The translations under genes and the position numbers were made by a program. A stretch of 37,863 nucleotides of DNA. It comes from Ascoidea tarda (nom. inval.) (lineage: Eukaryota; Ascomycota; Saccharomycetes; Ascoideales; Ascoideaceae). Below, piece after piece: positions 7,772-15,126 of this stretch (position 1 is the stretch's first letter; each line of letters begins with the position of its first letter). The notes under the pieces are model-generated. The model searched no databases, was not told where the DNA came from, and saw only the letters and a program-made list of their open reading frames with translations. The DNA lies in contig JAKTTS010000093.1 in NCBI GenBank assembly GCA_030560485.1, forward strand, positions 1-37,863, in the 5' to 3' direction.

Positions 7772-10480
7772 ATGTATTTGTTTCCATCGCCTATTGAAAG
7801 ATTAAAGATAATCAGACACAATCAACAATTACGAAAGGCCAATTATTATCGTTCCACAGGTAGACAATTGCCTATAGTTTTCAGTGATGATAGCCTATCA
7901 AAAGTTGATAATTCTAATAACACCATCCAGGGGGTTTCCGTTGATAAGTACGTAAACAAATATCCCTCTTTGAAAATAAGAAAGTTGAATCCAGTCAAAC
8001 TAATAGCTGGTGCTAAAGAGAATCAACCAATCCGCCAAAAACTCGATAATTATGTCAATTCAAATAAAAAGCGAAAGTTCGGTATATTCACTGACGATTT
8101 CAACTATGATGATTTTGATTTAATATCGTATAACTCTGAGTCCATGAAAAAGAAATCAAGTTTACTTTCTCCTTACAAGTCAACTATTTCCTCAACCTCC
8201 AATACCCCCAAAGAAAAAAAAATTATATTACAATTATCTCCATCAAAGAGACATCAAAAGATCAATTTGAGTTTTGTTCCAACAACTTCAAAATTAAAAT
8301 TGATATCGAATATAAGCTCAACTAATGGCTCTTTACACTGTTTGGACAATTTAAAAAGAAAAAAAATCAAATCAATTAATATTGACGATATAGACGATCA
8401 TTCTACTTTTAATGATGGTGAAAATGAGAATTCAATTGATAAAACCATTGAAGACAACTCATTAATAGAGTCATCAATAAATAATAATGAAACACAAGAA
8501 AAAAATACTAAAAATTTATTAAAAACTTCTTCTACACCCAAAATATTTCCAACTGCAGCTTTTAATTTTGCTGGTTCATCATCCAAAGAAGACTTGAAAA
8601 CAGAAGCAAAAGGGAAATCTAACGAAAAATCAGAAGATGAACAAAAGCAACAAACAAATAATAAATCGGAAGATAAACCAAATGATAGCTCAAGTGACAA
8701 ATCTGATGATAAACTCCCAAACATTTTTTCAACTTTTACAAAATCTAGCGATAATACTAAACCTTTATTTTCATTTAAACAACCCGATTCTGACTCCTCT
8801 AAACCAATAACGTCATTCTCATTTACTAATGGTAAAAAGGAAAATGATGATAAAAAAGAATCCCCTAATACTAATACTTTTTCATTTAATATATCCAAGC
8901 CTACCAATTCAAACTCTCAAACATCCCCAAAAATCAAACCAACTTCTGCTTTTAGTTTTGCAGCTCCTAAAAATCCCACTGATTCAAATAGTTCTTCAAA
9001 AAATAATGAACCATCAACTCCACTGTTCTCGTTTAATCATCCTGAAAACAATAAAAGAAAAGCTGATGATTCTGAACAGGAAATTGTCAAATCTAGTTTT
9101 TCTTTTAATATTCCCAACGCAAACAATGACTTCTTTAGTTTTAATAAAAAACAAGATTCTGATTCAACTAATTCAGCAAAGCCAACAACTTCTGTATTTA
9201 ATTTTGCTCCATCAAGTGACAATAAACCTCAAACTACGTTTTCATTTAGCCAACCAGATATTTCCAATAATAAAACGAATGAAAAATTAAAAAGTAATGA
9301 AGAAAATAATAAAAACAATACTGCAAAACCGTTATTTTCATTTACCCCCACGGATCTTAAGGCTGATTCAAATGAACCCACATTTTCCTTTTCAAAACCA
9401 AGCAATTTTAATACTAATAGTAATAGTAATACTACTACTACTACTACTACTACTACTAATAATAATAATAATAATAATACTAACACTAATACCAGCACTA
9501 CTGCCACTGCTACCACCACTAATACAGCAGAGAAGGTGCAGTTTACATTTTCTTCTAATGCGGAGGAAATGGATATTTCTTCTGAAAATATAAAACCAGC
9601 ATTCAGTTTCAATCTTAAGGGCACAGGTTCTGACTCTGTCAAAAAAAATGAAGCGATACCAAATTCGACAGCAGCACCAAAATTTAATTTTAATTTTCCA
9701 AATCCTAGCAATTCAGTAAATTCAATAAATAGTAAACCAAGTATTGGGTTTTCATTTAATACAAAGTCTGAAGAAGCAAAAACTGAGACAGCTAAAACCA
9801 ATTTTTCATTTGATTTTGGTGCACCAAAAGCTGCAAATAATACAATTAGTAATAATTCCAGTGGAAGCACTGGCACACCATTTTCATTTGAACCATCAAC
9901 TAAAAGTAGCTTGACAAATTTAAATAATCCTATGAGTGGTACAAGCACACCAAACAATCTATCAGGAAGTGGATTCAACTTTGGCAGTAACACTCAAAAT
10001 CCTAATGGTGGTAATTCAATGCAAACTAGTTTTTCATTTAGTACTAATACCAATACCAATACTAATGGTAATAATCAGATGAGCGGGTTTTCGGGAAATA
10101 AAGGATTTTCATTTGGGAATAATCAAAGACTGGTTTCCACGCCAATTTCATTTAATATGAGTAATACTAAAAGTGCAACTACTACTACTACTAATAATAA
10201 TAATATGATGATGAATGGTAATGGTAGTGGACAATTTCCGGTGTTTCATAAGCCATCGCTTAGTAATAAGCCATCATTTGATTTCGGTGTTTCAAGTACA
10301 GTTGATCCAGCCTCAATATTTGGAGGAGGAAATTCAGACAATAATAACACTACTACTAATAATATGGATATGGATATGAATATGAATAATAGTGGAAGCA
10401 ATGGTATGGGTCCAAATCCAGTAGTGTTTCCATCAACGCGAAGGTTTGCCATGCCACGTAGTAGAAGACGACAACGTTGA
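7772..10480 (+). CDS. NUP1: Nup1-type FxF-repeat nucleoporin
   Basis: Nup1 is a nuclear-basket nucleoporin that binds importin beta through FxFG repeats. This 902-residue protein starts with FPSPIERLKIIRHNQQLR, comparable to the LPILPIQRLRLLREKQ helix of yeast Nup1. Next come a basic KKRKFG cluster and a DDFNYDDFDLI segment like yeast NFEYDLSEYD. From about residue 265 there are over twenty FxF repeats (FSFN, FSFT, FSFS, FNFA), few of which carry the usual Gly. The end has PASIFGGG, a Met/Asn-rich stretch, and a basic C-terminus RFAMPRSRRRQR comparable to the yeast one. The membrane-binding amphipathic helix of yeast Nup1 is not seen before this ATG, so an upstream exon is possible. Poly-Thr and poly-Asn runs lie at about residues 553-570. 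Confidence 0.88.
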   Translation: MYLFPSPIERLKIIRHNQQLRKANYYRSTGRQLPIVFSDDSLSKVDNSNNTIQGVSVDKYVNKYPSLKIRKLNPVKLIAGAKENQPIRQKLDNYVNSNKKRKFGIFTDDFNYDDFDLISYNSESMKKKSSLLSPYKSTISSTSNTPKEKKIILQLSPSKRHQKINLSFVPTTSKLKLISNISSTNGSLHCLDNLKRKKIKSINIDDIDDHSTFNDGENENSIDKTIEDNSLIESSINNNETQEKNTKNLLKTSSTPKIFPTAAFNFAGSSSKEDLKTEAKGKSNEKSEDEQKQQTNNKSEDKPNDSSSDKSDDKLPNIFSTFTKSSDNTKPLFSFKQPDSDSSKPITSFSFTNGKKENDDKKESPNTNTFSFNISKPTNSNSQTSPKIKPTSAFSFAAPKNPTDSNSSSKNNEPSTPLFSFNHPENNKRKADDSEQEIVKSSFSFNIPNANNDFFSFNKKQDSDSTNSAKPTTSVFNFAPSSDNKPQTTFSFSQPDISNNKTNEKLKSNEENNKNNTAKPLFSFTPTDLKADSNEPTFSFSKPSNFNTNSNSNTTTTTTTTTNNNNNNNTNTNTSTTATATTTNTAEKVQFTFSSNAEEMDISSENIKPAFSFNLKGTGSDSVKKNEAIPNSTAAPKFNFNFPNPSNSVNSINSKPSIGFSFNTKSEEAKTETAKTNFSFDFGAPKAANNTISNNSSGSTGTPFSFEPSTKSSLTNLNNPMSGTSTPNNLSGSGFNFGSNTQNPNGGNSMQTSFSFSTNTNTNTNGNNQMSGFSGNKGFSFGNNQRLVSTPISFNMSNTKSATTTTTNNNNMMMNGNGSGQFPVFHKPSLSNKPSFDFGVSSTVDPASIFGGGNSDNNNTTTNNMDMDMNMNNSGSNGMGPNPVVFPSTRRFAMPRSRRRQR
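9429..9480 (+). repeat. Trinucleotide tract, poly-Thr/poly-Asn in NUP1
   Basis: A run of ACT units passes directly into a run of AAT units, encoding nine threonines then seven asparagines between two FxF repeats. It is a likely polymorphic coding microsatellite. The opposite strand stays open over this stretch only because of the base composition. Confidence 0.85.
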
Positions 10481-11133
10481 GGATAATTGGTATGATGAAG
10501 TCTTTTTTTTAATTTCCTTAATATTTGATTATTTTTTTTTTTGAATTGAGTTGAATTTATAATTTTAATTTTACTTTAATTTTAATTTTAATTTAATTTT
10601 TTGCATTTTTTGCATTTTAGCATATTTTTTTGTTTTCTTATGTTGTTTTCTTTGTTGTTTTCTTTCTTTTATTTTATTTTATTTTAATTTATATAATTTA
10701 TTTTCTTTTATTTTAATTTATTTTCTTTTATTTTAATTTATATAATTTATTTTCTTTTCTTTTCTGTTGATTTGATTTATTTAATTTTATAATTTTTGAT
10801 TTGATTTGTAATTTAATTTAAATGATCTATATAAGAAAGAAAAAAGTGGGTAGAGTGAAGACGAGTGTGAAAAGTGAAGATGAACATAAATTGATTGGAA
10901 TTATATATATATATATATATGTATGTATATATGTATATCAATAGTATATCACAGTGATAACAAGTGAAAATTGATTTCCAATAAATGAAGAAATTGTAAA
11001 AAAATAGTGATGAGCACATAACGATAAGAAAATAGAACAGCAAACAACCAAAAAACTATAGGATTCAATAAGATAATATGAAAGAAAAAAAACCAAATAT
11101 CAATCAATTGAACAAAAAATATAAAGGAGGTAG
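10481..11133. terminator. Convergent 3' region after NUP1 and glycine-zipper gene 1
   Basis: No gene is seen in this 653-base interval. The NUP1 side is a long T-rich stretch (about 10500-10820) made of imperfect repeats of TTTTATTTTAATTTAT and TTTTCTTTTA units. A TA microsatellite with GTATG interruptions lies at about 10901-10938. The last 190 bases are A-rich and would form the 3' UTR of the minus-strand gene. Short open frames here are low-complexity and lack homology I recognise. Confidence 0.5.
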
Positions 11134-11601
11134 TTAATTCCAACGACCGGGCCCTTGGTTAGAGTAACCACCATAGCCTGGAGGACCTTGAGGAGCACCA
11201 TAACCTCCGTAGCCACCAGGACCACCATAACCACCTGGAGGACCTTGAGAGTGGCCACCATAACCACTGCCATATTGGTCTTGATGGTGGTGTTGTTGTT
11301 GTTGGTTTTGTTTATTTTGGTTTTTGTTTTGGGAGTATTCTTCCCATTTGTCTTCGATCTTGTTGGCAAAGAAACTTCCAGCAATGGCACCACCTATTTT
11401 ACCTAGAGTGCTGTGGCTGCCTGATACCTTGCCTCCACCATAGGCACCAGCGGCACCACCAATGACAGTGGCAAGAAAACCTCTTTCGCCTTCCTCGCCC
11501 TCAGCTGGGGGTTGGTTTTGGTTTTGGTTTTGGTTTTTGTTCTCTCTGTTGGAGCTGGAGTCTGGGGGACCCCCAGAGCCGTAGAAACTGCTAGCAGACA
11601 T
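11134..11601 (-). CDS. Glycine-zipper, Gly/Tyr-rich tail protein 1
   Basis: This 155-residue protein has three parts. A polar Asn/Gln N-terminus starts MSASSFYGSGG. A central glycine-zipper segment (about residues 35-86) has GEEGERGFLATV, closely spaced glycines, and STLGKIGGAIAGSFFANK followed by EDK. The tail has a Gln/His run and then GGYGG and QGPPG repeats. Glycine zippers with this spacing usually form tightly packed membrane-inserting hairpins or self-assembling helices. I do not recognise a characterised orthologue, so no function is assigned. Its divergent neighbour at 11941 is clearly a paralogue, and the two share a 339-base promoter. Base composition is much more GC-rich than in flanking genes, which suggests optimised codons and strong expression. 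A soluble stress-induced role is equally possible. Confidence 0.85.
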   Translation of the reverse strand: MSASSFYGSGGPPDSSSNRENKNQNQNQNQPPAEGEEGERGFLATVIGGAAGAYGGGKVSGSHSTLGKIGGAIAGSFFANKIEDKWEEYSQNKNQNKQNQQQQHHHQDQYGSGYGGHSQGPPGGYGGPGGYGGYGAPQGPPGYGGYSNQGPGRWN

Positions 11602-11720
11602 GATCTAAACTGATGTAATTGTGATGGTGGGAGCAATGCTGGAGGAAGAGCTGGAGATATAAAAGAAAGCAAGCGCAAACCACAGCTGTGGAGCAAAAGC
11701 AGCTGACGTGCGCCGACCAA

Positions 11721-11768
11721 TCAGCGCTGGGCTTGGAAGGCTCAGCGTTGTGTTCAGAAGGCTCAGCG
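11721..11768 (+). repeat. Three TCAGCG boxes at 21-bp spacing
   Basis: TCAGCG occurs at 11721-11726, 11742-11747 and 11763-11768. The last two are part of a longer exact repeat GAAGGCTCAGCG (11736-11747 and 11757-11768). A 21-bp spacing is two turns of DNA, so all boxes face the same side of the helix, as expected for an array of activator sites. Confidence 0.75.
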
Positions 11769-11864
11769 GTTAATCAGAGCAACCGAAGAGAAACAAGAGA
11801 GCAATTGCTGGTGAGGACACGGAAAAGAACTCACGACGGACTTGCGATGGGCTTGCAATGGGGG

Positions 11865-11871
11865 TATATAA
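11865..11871 (+). promoter_or_regulatory. TATA box of glycine-zipper gene 2
   Basis: TATATAA preceded by five Gs lies 76 bases before the ATG at 11941, a usual distance for a yeast TATA-dependent, regulated and strongly expressed gene. Confidence 0.6.
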
Positions 11872-11940
11872 CGAGCACCAGATCCTCCCTGGATTGAGAC
11901 ACTCAACACCAGTTCACCTAGCATCAATTCAACTATCACA

Positions 11941-12501
11941 ATGTCGAGCAGAGATTTTTACGGAGCAGATAACAAAGACACCAACCGTCAGTCAAACCAA
12001 CACAAGTCCAACCAGTATGGCCAGACCGATCTGACCACCAACCAGCACAACCAGGTTCAACCAGGCCAGGAGGGCGAGGAAGGTGAAAGAGGCTTTCTAG
12101 CCACTGTTGGTGGTGCCGCTGCTGGTGGTTTTGCCGGTGGCCAATTGAGTGGAGGAAGCACCTTGGGCAAGATTGGAGGCGCCATTGCTGGAAGTTTCTT
12201 TGCCAACAAGGCCGAAGACAAACTAGAGGATCGTCTGGAACAGAAGAAGTACGAGGAGCAACAGAAGCTCAAGCAGGGCTACGGCAACCAAGGTAGCCAT
12301 GGACGTCCTAACCAAGGAGGATTCGGTGGTCCTGGAGGCTACGGCAATCAAGGAAACCAAGGCGGCTACACCGGCTCTGGCAAGCACCAGGGTCCAGGCA
12401 AGCACCATGGTGGCCATCAAGGTGGTTCTGGTGCTCCTGGTGGCTACGGTCAGGGAGGCCACAGTCAAGGAGGCTACGGCCCAGGCAGCAACAGATTCTA
12501 G
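11941..12501 (+). CDS. Glycine-zipper, Gly-rich tail protein 2
   Basis: This 186-residue paralogue of the gene at 11134 has a polar N-terminus (MSSRDFYGADNKD) and a zipper at about residues 44-94. The zipper shares GEEGERGFLATV and STLGKIGGAIAGSFFANK with its neighbour. A charged helix follows (EDKLEDRLEQKKYEEQQ), then a long tail of Gly, Gln, His and Tyr with repeated GGYG, QGG and HQGP units. The ATG follows a good TATA box. The charged helix is longer than in protein 1, and the tails are alike in style but not alignable. Coding sequence is GC-rich compared with the AT-rich genes around it. Function is unknown; the shared promoter suggests co-regulation, and the glycine zippers suggest the two could associate. 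Confidence 0.87.
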   Translation: MSSRDFYGADNKDTNRQSNQHKSNQYGQTDLTTNQHNQVQPGQEGEEGERGFLATVGGAAAGGFAGGQLSGGSTLGKIGGAIAGSFFANKAEDKLEDRLEQKKYEEQQKLKQGYGNQGSHGRPNQGGFGGPGGYGNQGNQGGYTGSGKHQGPGKHHGGHQGGSGAPGGYGQGGHSQGGYGPGSNRF

Positions 12502-13166
12502 ATGGTTGAGGTGGTTGAAGCTGCTTTGAGGCTCTGAAGGCTGTTTGAAGTTCGATTTACGACCCCGATTTAAGTCTCACGCTGTGTTTTTTTTCTGGGC
12601 ACAATCGGAAAAAAAACAAAGAAAAGCATCATCTTTTGGACTATTCTCAAACCTTATTCAGAACTTTAAGTGCCTAAATCATTTTTACTTTTCTTTTATT
12701 TTCTTTTATTTCGCACTATTTTATACTATTTTATACCTGATCATTTACCAACACAATAAACACCTTTCCTCAGTATCCCAAACCACGCTTTTCGCTGTAC
12801 ACAATATCCACCCAAATAATACAATCACCCTTCTTTGATTGTATTCCATTGCCATTCAATCTCGCTCAATTACATTCTTAAACAGTTTCGTTTCGTTTCG
12901 TTTTTTTTCATTTAAAACACCTCCATATTTCTCACTTGAAATATTAGTACCTAGCCTAGTTCAGGTCATCAAATTTTTAACTATAAAACACATAAAACAA
13001 ACGGGAAGTCAATTATTTGTTTGACTTTGCTTCGTTCTCTTTCTTTTCTTATTATCTATTATTATATTGTATTAGTTTGTCTAACTTTATACTTTCTATA
13101 CCTTTTTTATATTCTATAATTACACTTGAATATCCTTCTTCATTCGTGTTTACACATTTCCATTCA
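12502..13166. promoter_or_regulatory. Region between glycine-zipper gene 2 and PTP1
   Basis: The first 100 bases continue the GC-richer composition of the upstream gene and then give way to AT-rich sequence with T-runs and repeated TTTCTTTTATT and ACTATTTTATA units. It contains the 3' end of the glycine-zipper gene and the promoter of PTP1. Open frames here lack ATG starts at sensible places or are low-complexity. A frame reads into PTP1 from 13017 but begins with TTG, so it is treated as 5' UTR. Confidence 0.45.
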
Positions 13167-14867
13167 ATGATAAACTATATAAAGAACAATCCCATTGATT
13201 TGGACAATATAACCCTTCTAAAATCCATCAAGTCTCTATTAAATACTAACAATAGCAATCATATAAGCAATATAAGCAATATAAGTGATATAAACAATAT
13301 AAGCAATATCGATAATATGAATAAACCAAACAGTAAAACCAATAATAAAACCAATAATAAAACCAATAATAAAACCAACAATAAATCAACAAGCAAATTC
13401 ACTCACAAATCTAATAAAATTAACAATAAATCAAATCTTCAAAGAAGATTATCCCTACACAAAATAAAATCCCCCATTCATCTCGAGAAAAGCTCAAAAT
13501 ACATCAAAACAATCTTTAATTCTGACAATAATAACCAGCTTGTTAAAACTAACATCCCAATCCCCCCCTACTTGATCCAAAATAAATCACAACTAATCGA
13601 CATCTTCGATAAAATTAAACAAAAAGAAGACGAAAGAATCCACGACGCCATCATAAATGGCCTAAACTCACCCTGGTCCCTACACAATGCTGCAAAGGCT
13701 TTTGATTCAAAAAGAAATAGATATGCCAATACTCTACCCTTTGATAAAAACAGAGTGAAACTACCTGTCATAAACAATTATAACGACTACATCAACGCTT
13801 CTCACATAAACTTAAACTTCTCCAATAACGAAAACTCCTCAGTCATATCAAACTACAACAAACATTATATAGCCACTCAAGGTCCCCTAAAAAACACTGT
13901 TTCTCATTTTTGGCAAATGTGCTATAAGGAATCAAATCCCTTTACTCACGATCCAATAGTAATAGTAATGCTAACCCCATTAACAGAAAGGAAAAAACAA
14001 AAATCCTTTAAATATTGGCCCGATTTAAATAACCCTCAAATCTTTCTAAATAACTTTACCACGATCAACTATAACCACTTGAACAACGATTCAGACAACC
14101 AATCTGATAGTCAATTTGAAAACTTGGAAGGCTTTAAATACTCTTTAAATTTAACTTTACTCAAACTACACTACATCAACAACGATTTCTATCATTCAAA
14201 AATACTAATTGAACCAATTTTCAACACAAAAAACAACAAAAACAAAAAACTCTATAAAAAGAAAATTGTCCACCATTTTTATTACGATAAATGGCAGGAT
14301 TTTAATAAGCCAGACAACTACAACTCAATTATTAATCTATCAAAATATGCTCACCACTATTTAAACGATTTAAACGATTTAAACGATTTAAACGATTTAA
14401 ACCTTTCAAATAAAAACCACAATCCAATGATAGTCCACTGTGCTGCTGGTGTTGGTAGAACTGGGTCATTCATCACTCTTGATTATCTATTAAATTTTTG
14501 CAACGATTTCATAATATTTAACCAAGCCAAAAACAATGAAAAATTATTAGAACACTATCTAAGCAATCATCAACACAACAGTGAAAATAATAATCAAAAT
14601 AATCAAAATAATGATAGTAATGATAGTAATGAAATTAATATCGACGTTATCAAAGAAATTATATGTAAACTAAGAAAACAAAGAATGCTTATGGTTCAAA
14701 GCAAAAACCAGTTTCTATTCATCTACGAAAGTGCAAAAACCATTTGGAATTCAAAATACAATTCGTTTTTGAATGAACTAGATACAAGTAGCAACGACGA
14801 GCTAAGCTCAATTGATGCCAACAAAAGAGACCAAATAAACAACATAGACACTCTACTCAGCGATTAA
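13167..14867 (+). CDS. PTP1: Ptp1-type protein tyrosine phosphatase
   Basis: This classical tyrosine phosphatase of 566 residues, counted from the first in-frame ATG, hydrolyses phosphotyrosine through a cysteinyl intermediate. The signature HCAAGVGRTG lies at residues 424-433, with the nucleophile at Cys425. Other family motifs are NRYANTLPFDKNRVKL, YINASHI, HYIATQGPL, FWQMCY, IVMLTPLTE, the general-acid loop KWQDFNKP (as in yeast Ptp1 LWKDMNKP), and the C-terminal QRMLMVQSKNQFLFIY. Resemblance is strongest to yeast Ptp1 (335 residues); the extra length is an N-terminal Asn/Lys/Thr-rich region of about 150 residues plus internal insertions. One insertion is an (LND)4 repeat immediately before the catalytic strand. 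In S. cerevisiae PTP1 (YDL230W) is next to BRE4; here it lies 8.6 kb away. Confidence 0.93.
   Translation: MINYIKNNPIDLDNITLLKSIKSLLNTNNSNHISNISNISDINNISNIDNMNKPNSKTNNKTNNKTNNKTNNKSTSKFTHKSNKINNKSNLQRRLSLHKIKSPIHLEKSSKYIKTIFNSDNNNQLVKTNIPIPPYLIQNKSQLIDIFDKIKQKEDERIHDAIINGLNSPWSLHNAAKAFDSKRNRYANTLPFDKNRVKLPVINNYNDYINASHINLNFSNNENSSVISNYNKHYIATQGPLKNTVSHFWQMCYKESNPFTHDPIVIVMLTPLTERKKQKSFKYWPDLNNPQIFLNNFTTINYNHLNNDSDNQSDSQFENLEGFKYSLNLTLLKLHYINNDFYHSKILIEPIFNTKNNKNKKLYKKKIVHHFYYDKWQDFNKPDNYNSIINLSKYAHHYLNDLNDLNDLNDLNLSNKNHNPMIVHCAAGVGRTGSFITLDYLLNFCNDFIIFNQAKNNEKLLEHYLSNHQHNSENNNQNNQNNDSNDSNEINIDVIKEIICKLRKQRMLMVQSKNQFLFIYESAKTIWNSKYNSFLNELDTSSNDELSSIDANKRDQINNIDTLLSD
13334..13387 (+). repeat. 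12-base tandem repeat in PTP1 N-terminus
   Basis: About four copies of a unit close to AAAACCAATAAT encode repeats of N-N-K-T. A nine-base ATAAGCAAT-like repeat encoding S-N-I lies just upstream at about 13261-13315. Both expand the disordered N-terminus of PTP1. Confidence 0.8.
14361..14396 (+). repeat. Nine-base minisatellite inside the PTP1 catalytic domain
   Basis: Four exact copies of TTAAACGAT encode L-N-D repeats that end about ten residues before the HC active-site motif. The yeast protein has only a short loop here, so this is a lineage-specific expansion. Confidence 0.9.
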
Positions 14868-15126
14868 TAATATTCCTCCATATACAACATATGCAATATA
14901 TACAATATATACCTATACAATAATTAACAGCCTATACAATAATTGACGGTTAATAAACAATTCTGGATGCATATTACAGTTTACGTACTCATGCATAAAC
15001 ATGCTCAACATGCATAGAGAGGGTAACTTTTGCTTTTTCAAATATTTCAGGTCGTTTTCTTTTCAACTTTTTGTTACCAGAAATCGATAATTCGTTATTT
15101 GGCACCATCTCATCGACTCGTTGACA
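14868..15126. promoter_or_regulatory. Short region between PTP1 and the adenylate-forming-like gene
   Basis: The interval has a 20-base-spaced direct repeat of CCTATACAATAATT (about 14910 and 14930), several ATGCAT/CATGCAT motifs, and a GGGTAAC Reb1-like core near 15021. It must hold the PTP1 3' end and the promoter of the next gene. No gene was seen. Confidence 0.4.

Larger units (their letters stand above)
11602..11940. promoter_or_regulatory. Shared bidirectional promoter of the glycine-zipper pair
   Basis: Both paralogues are transcribed outward from these 339 bases, which are GC-richer than other intergenic regions here. Visible elements are a 12-base palindrome CCACAGCTGTGG (11680-11691), a TGACGTG half-site of the CRE/ATF kind (11703-11709), and a CCAAT box within CCAATCAGCG. 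There are three TCAGCG boxes spaced exactly 21 bases apart (11721, 11742, 11763). A TATATAA box (11865-11871) lies 76 bases before the rightward ATG, and a weaker AT-rich box near 11648-11656 could serve the leftward gene. No AGGGG stress element was found. Confidence 0.7.

Noticed and set aside
9229-9993. 254-codon open frame antisense to NUP1
   Set aside because: It is a mirror of the repetitive coding strand: Val/Leu runs arise from the ACT/AAT repeats. There is no recognisable domain, and NUP1 is well supported on the other strand.
10813-11143. Two short minus-strand open frames downstream of the glycine-zipper gene
   Set aside because: They are Phe/Tyr/Ile-rich translations of AT microsatellite and T-runs. 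There is no start context or homology.
12503-12562. tRNA-like A-box and B-box look-alikes (TGGTTGAGGTGG and GTTCGATTTACG)
   Set aside because: No acceptor stem, anticodon arm or T-arm can be paired around them. The boxes are partial and sit in a 3' region.
13017-13166. 50-residue N-terminal extension of PTP1
   Set aside because: The frame opens with TTG, not ATG. The extension is low-complexity and hydrophobic and has no match to the family.
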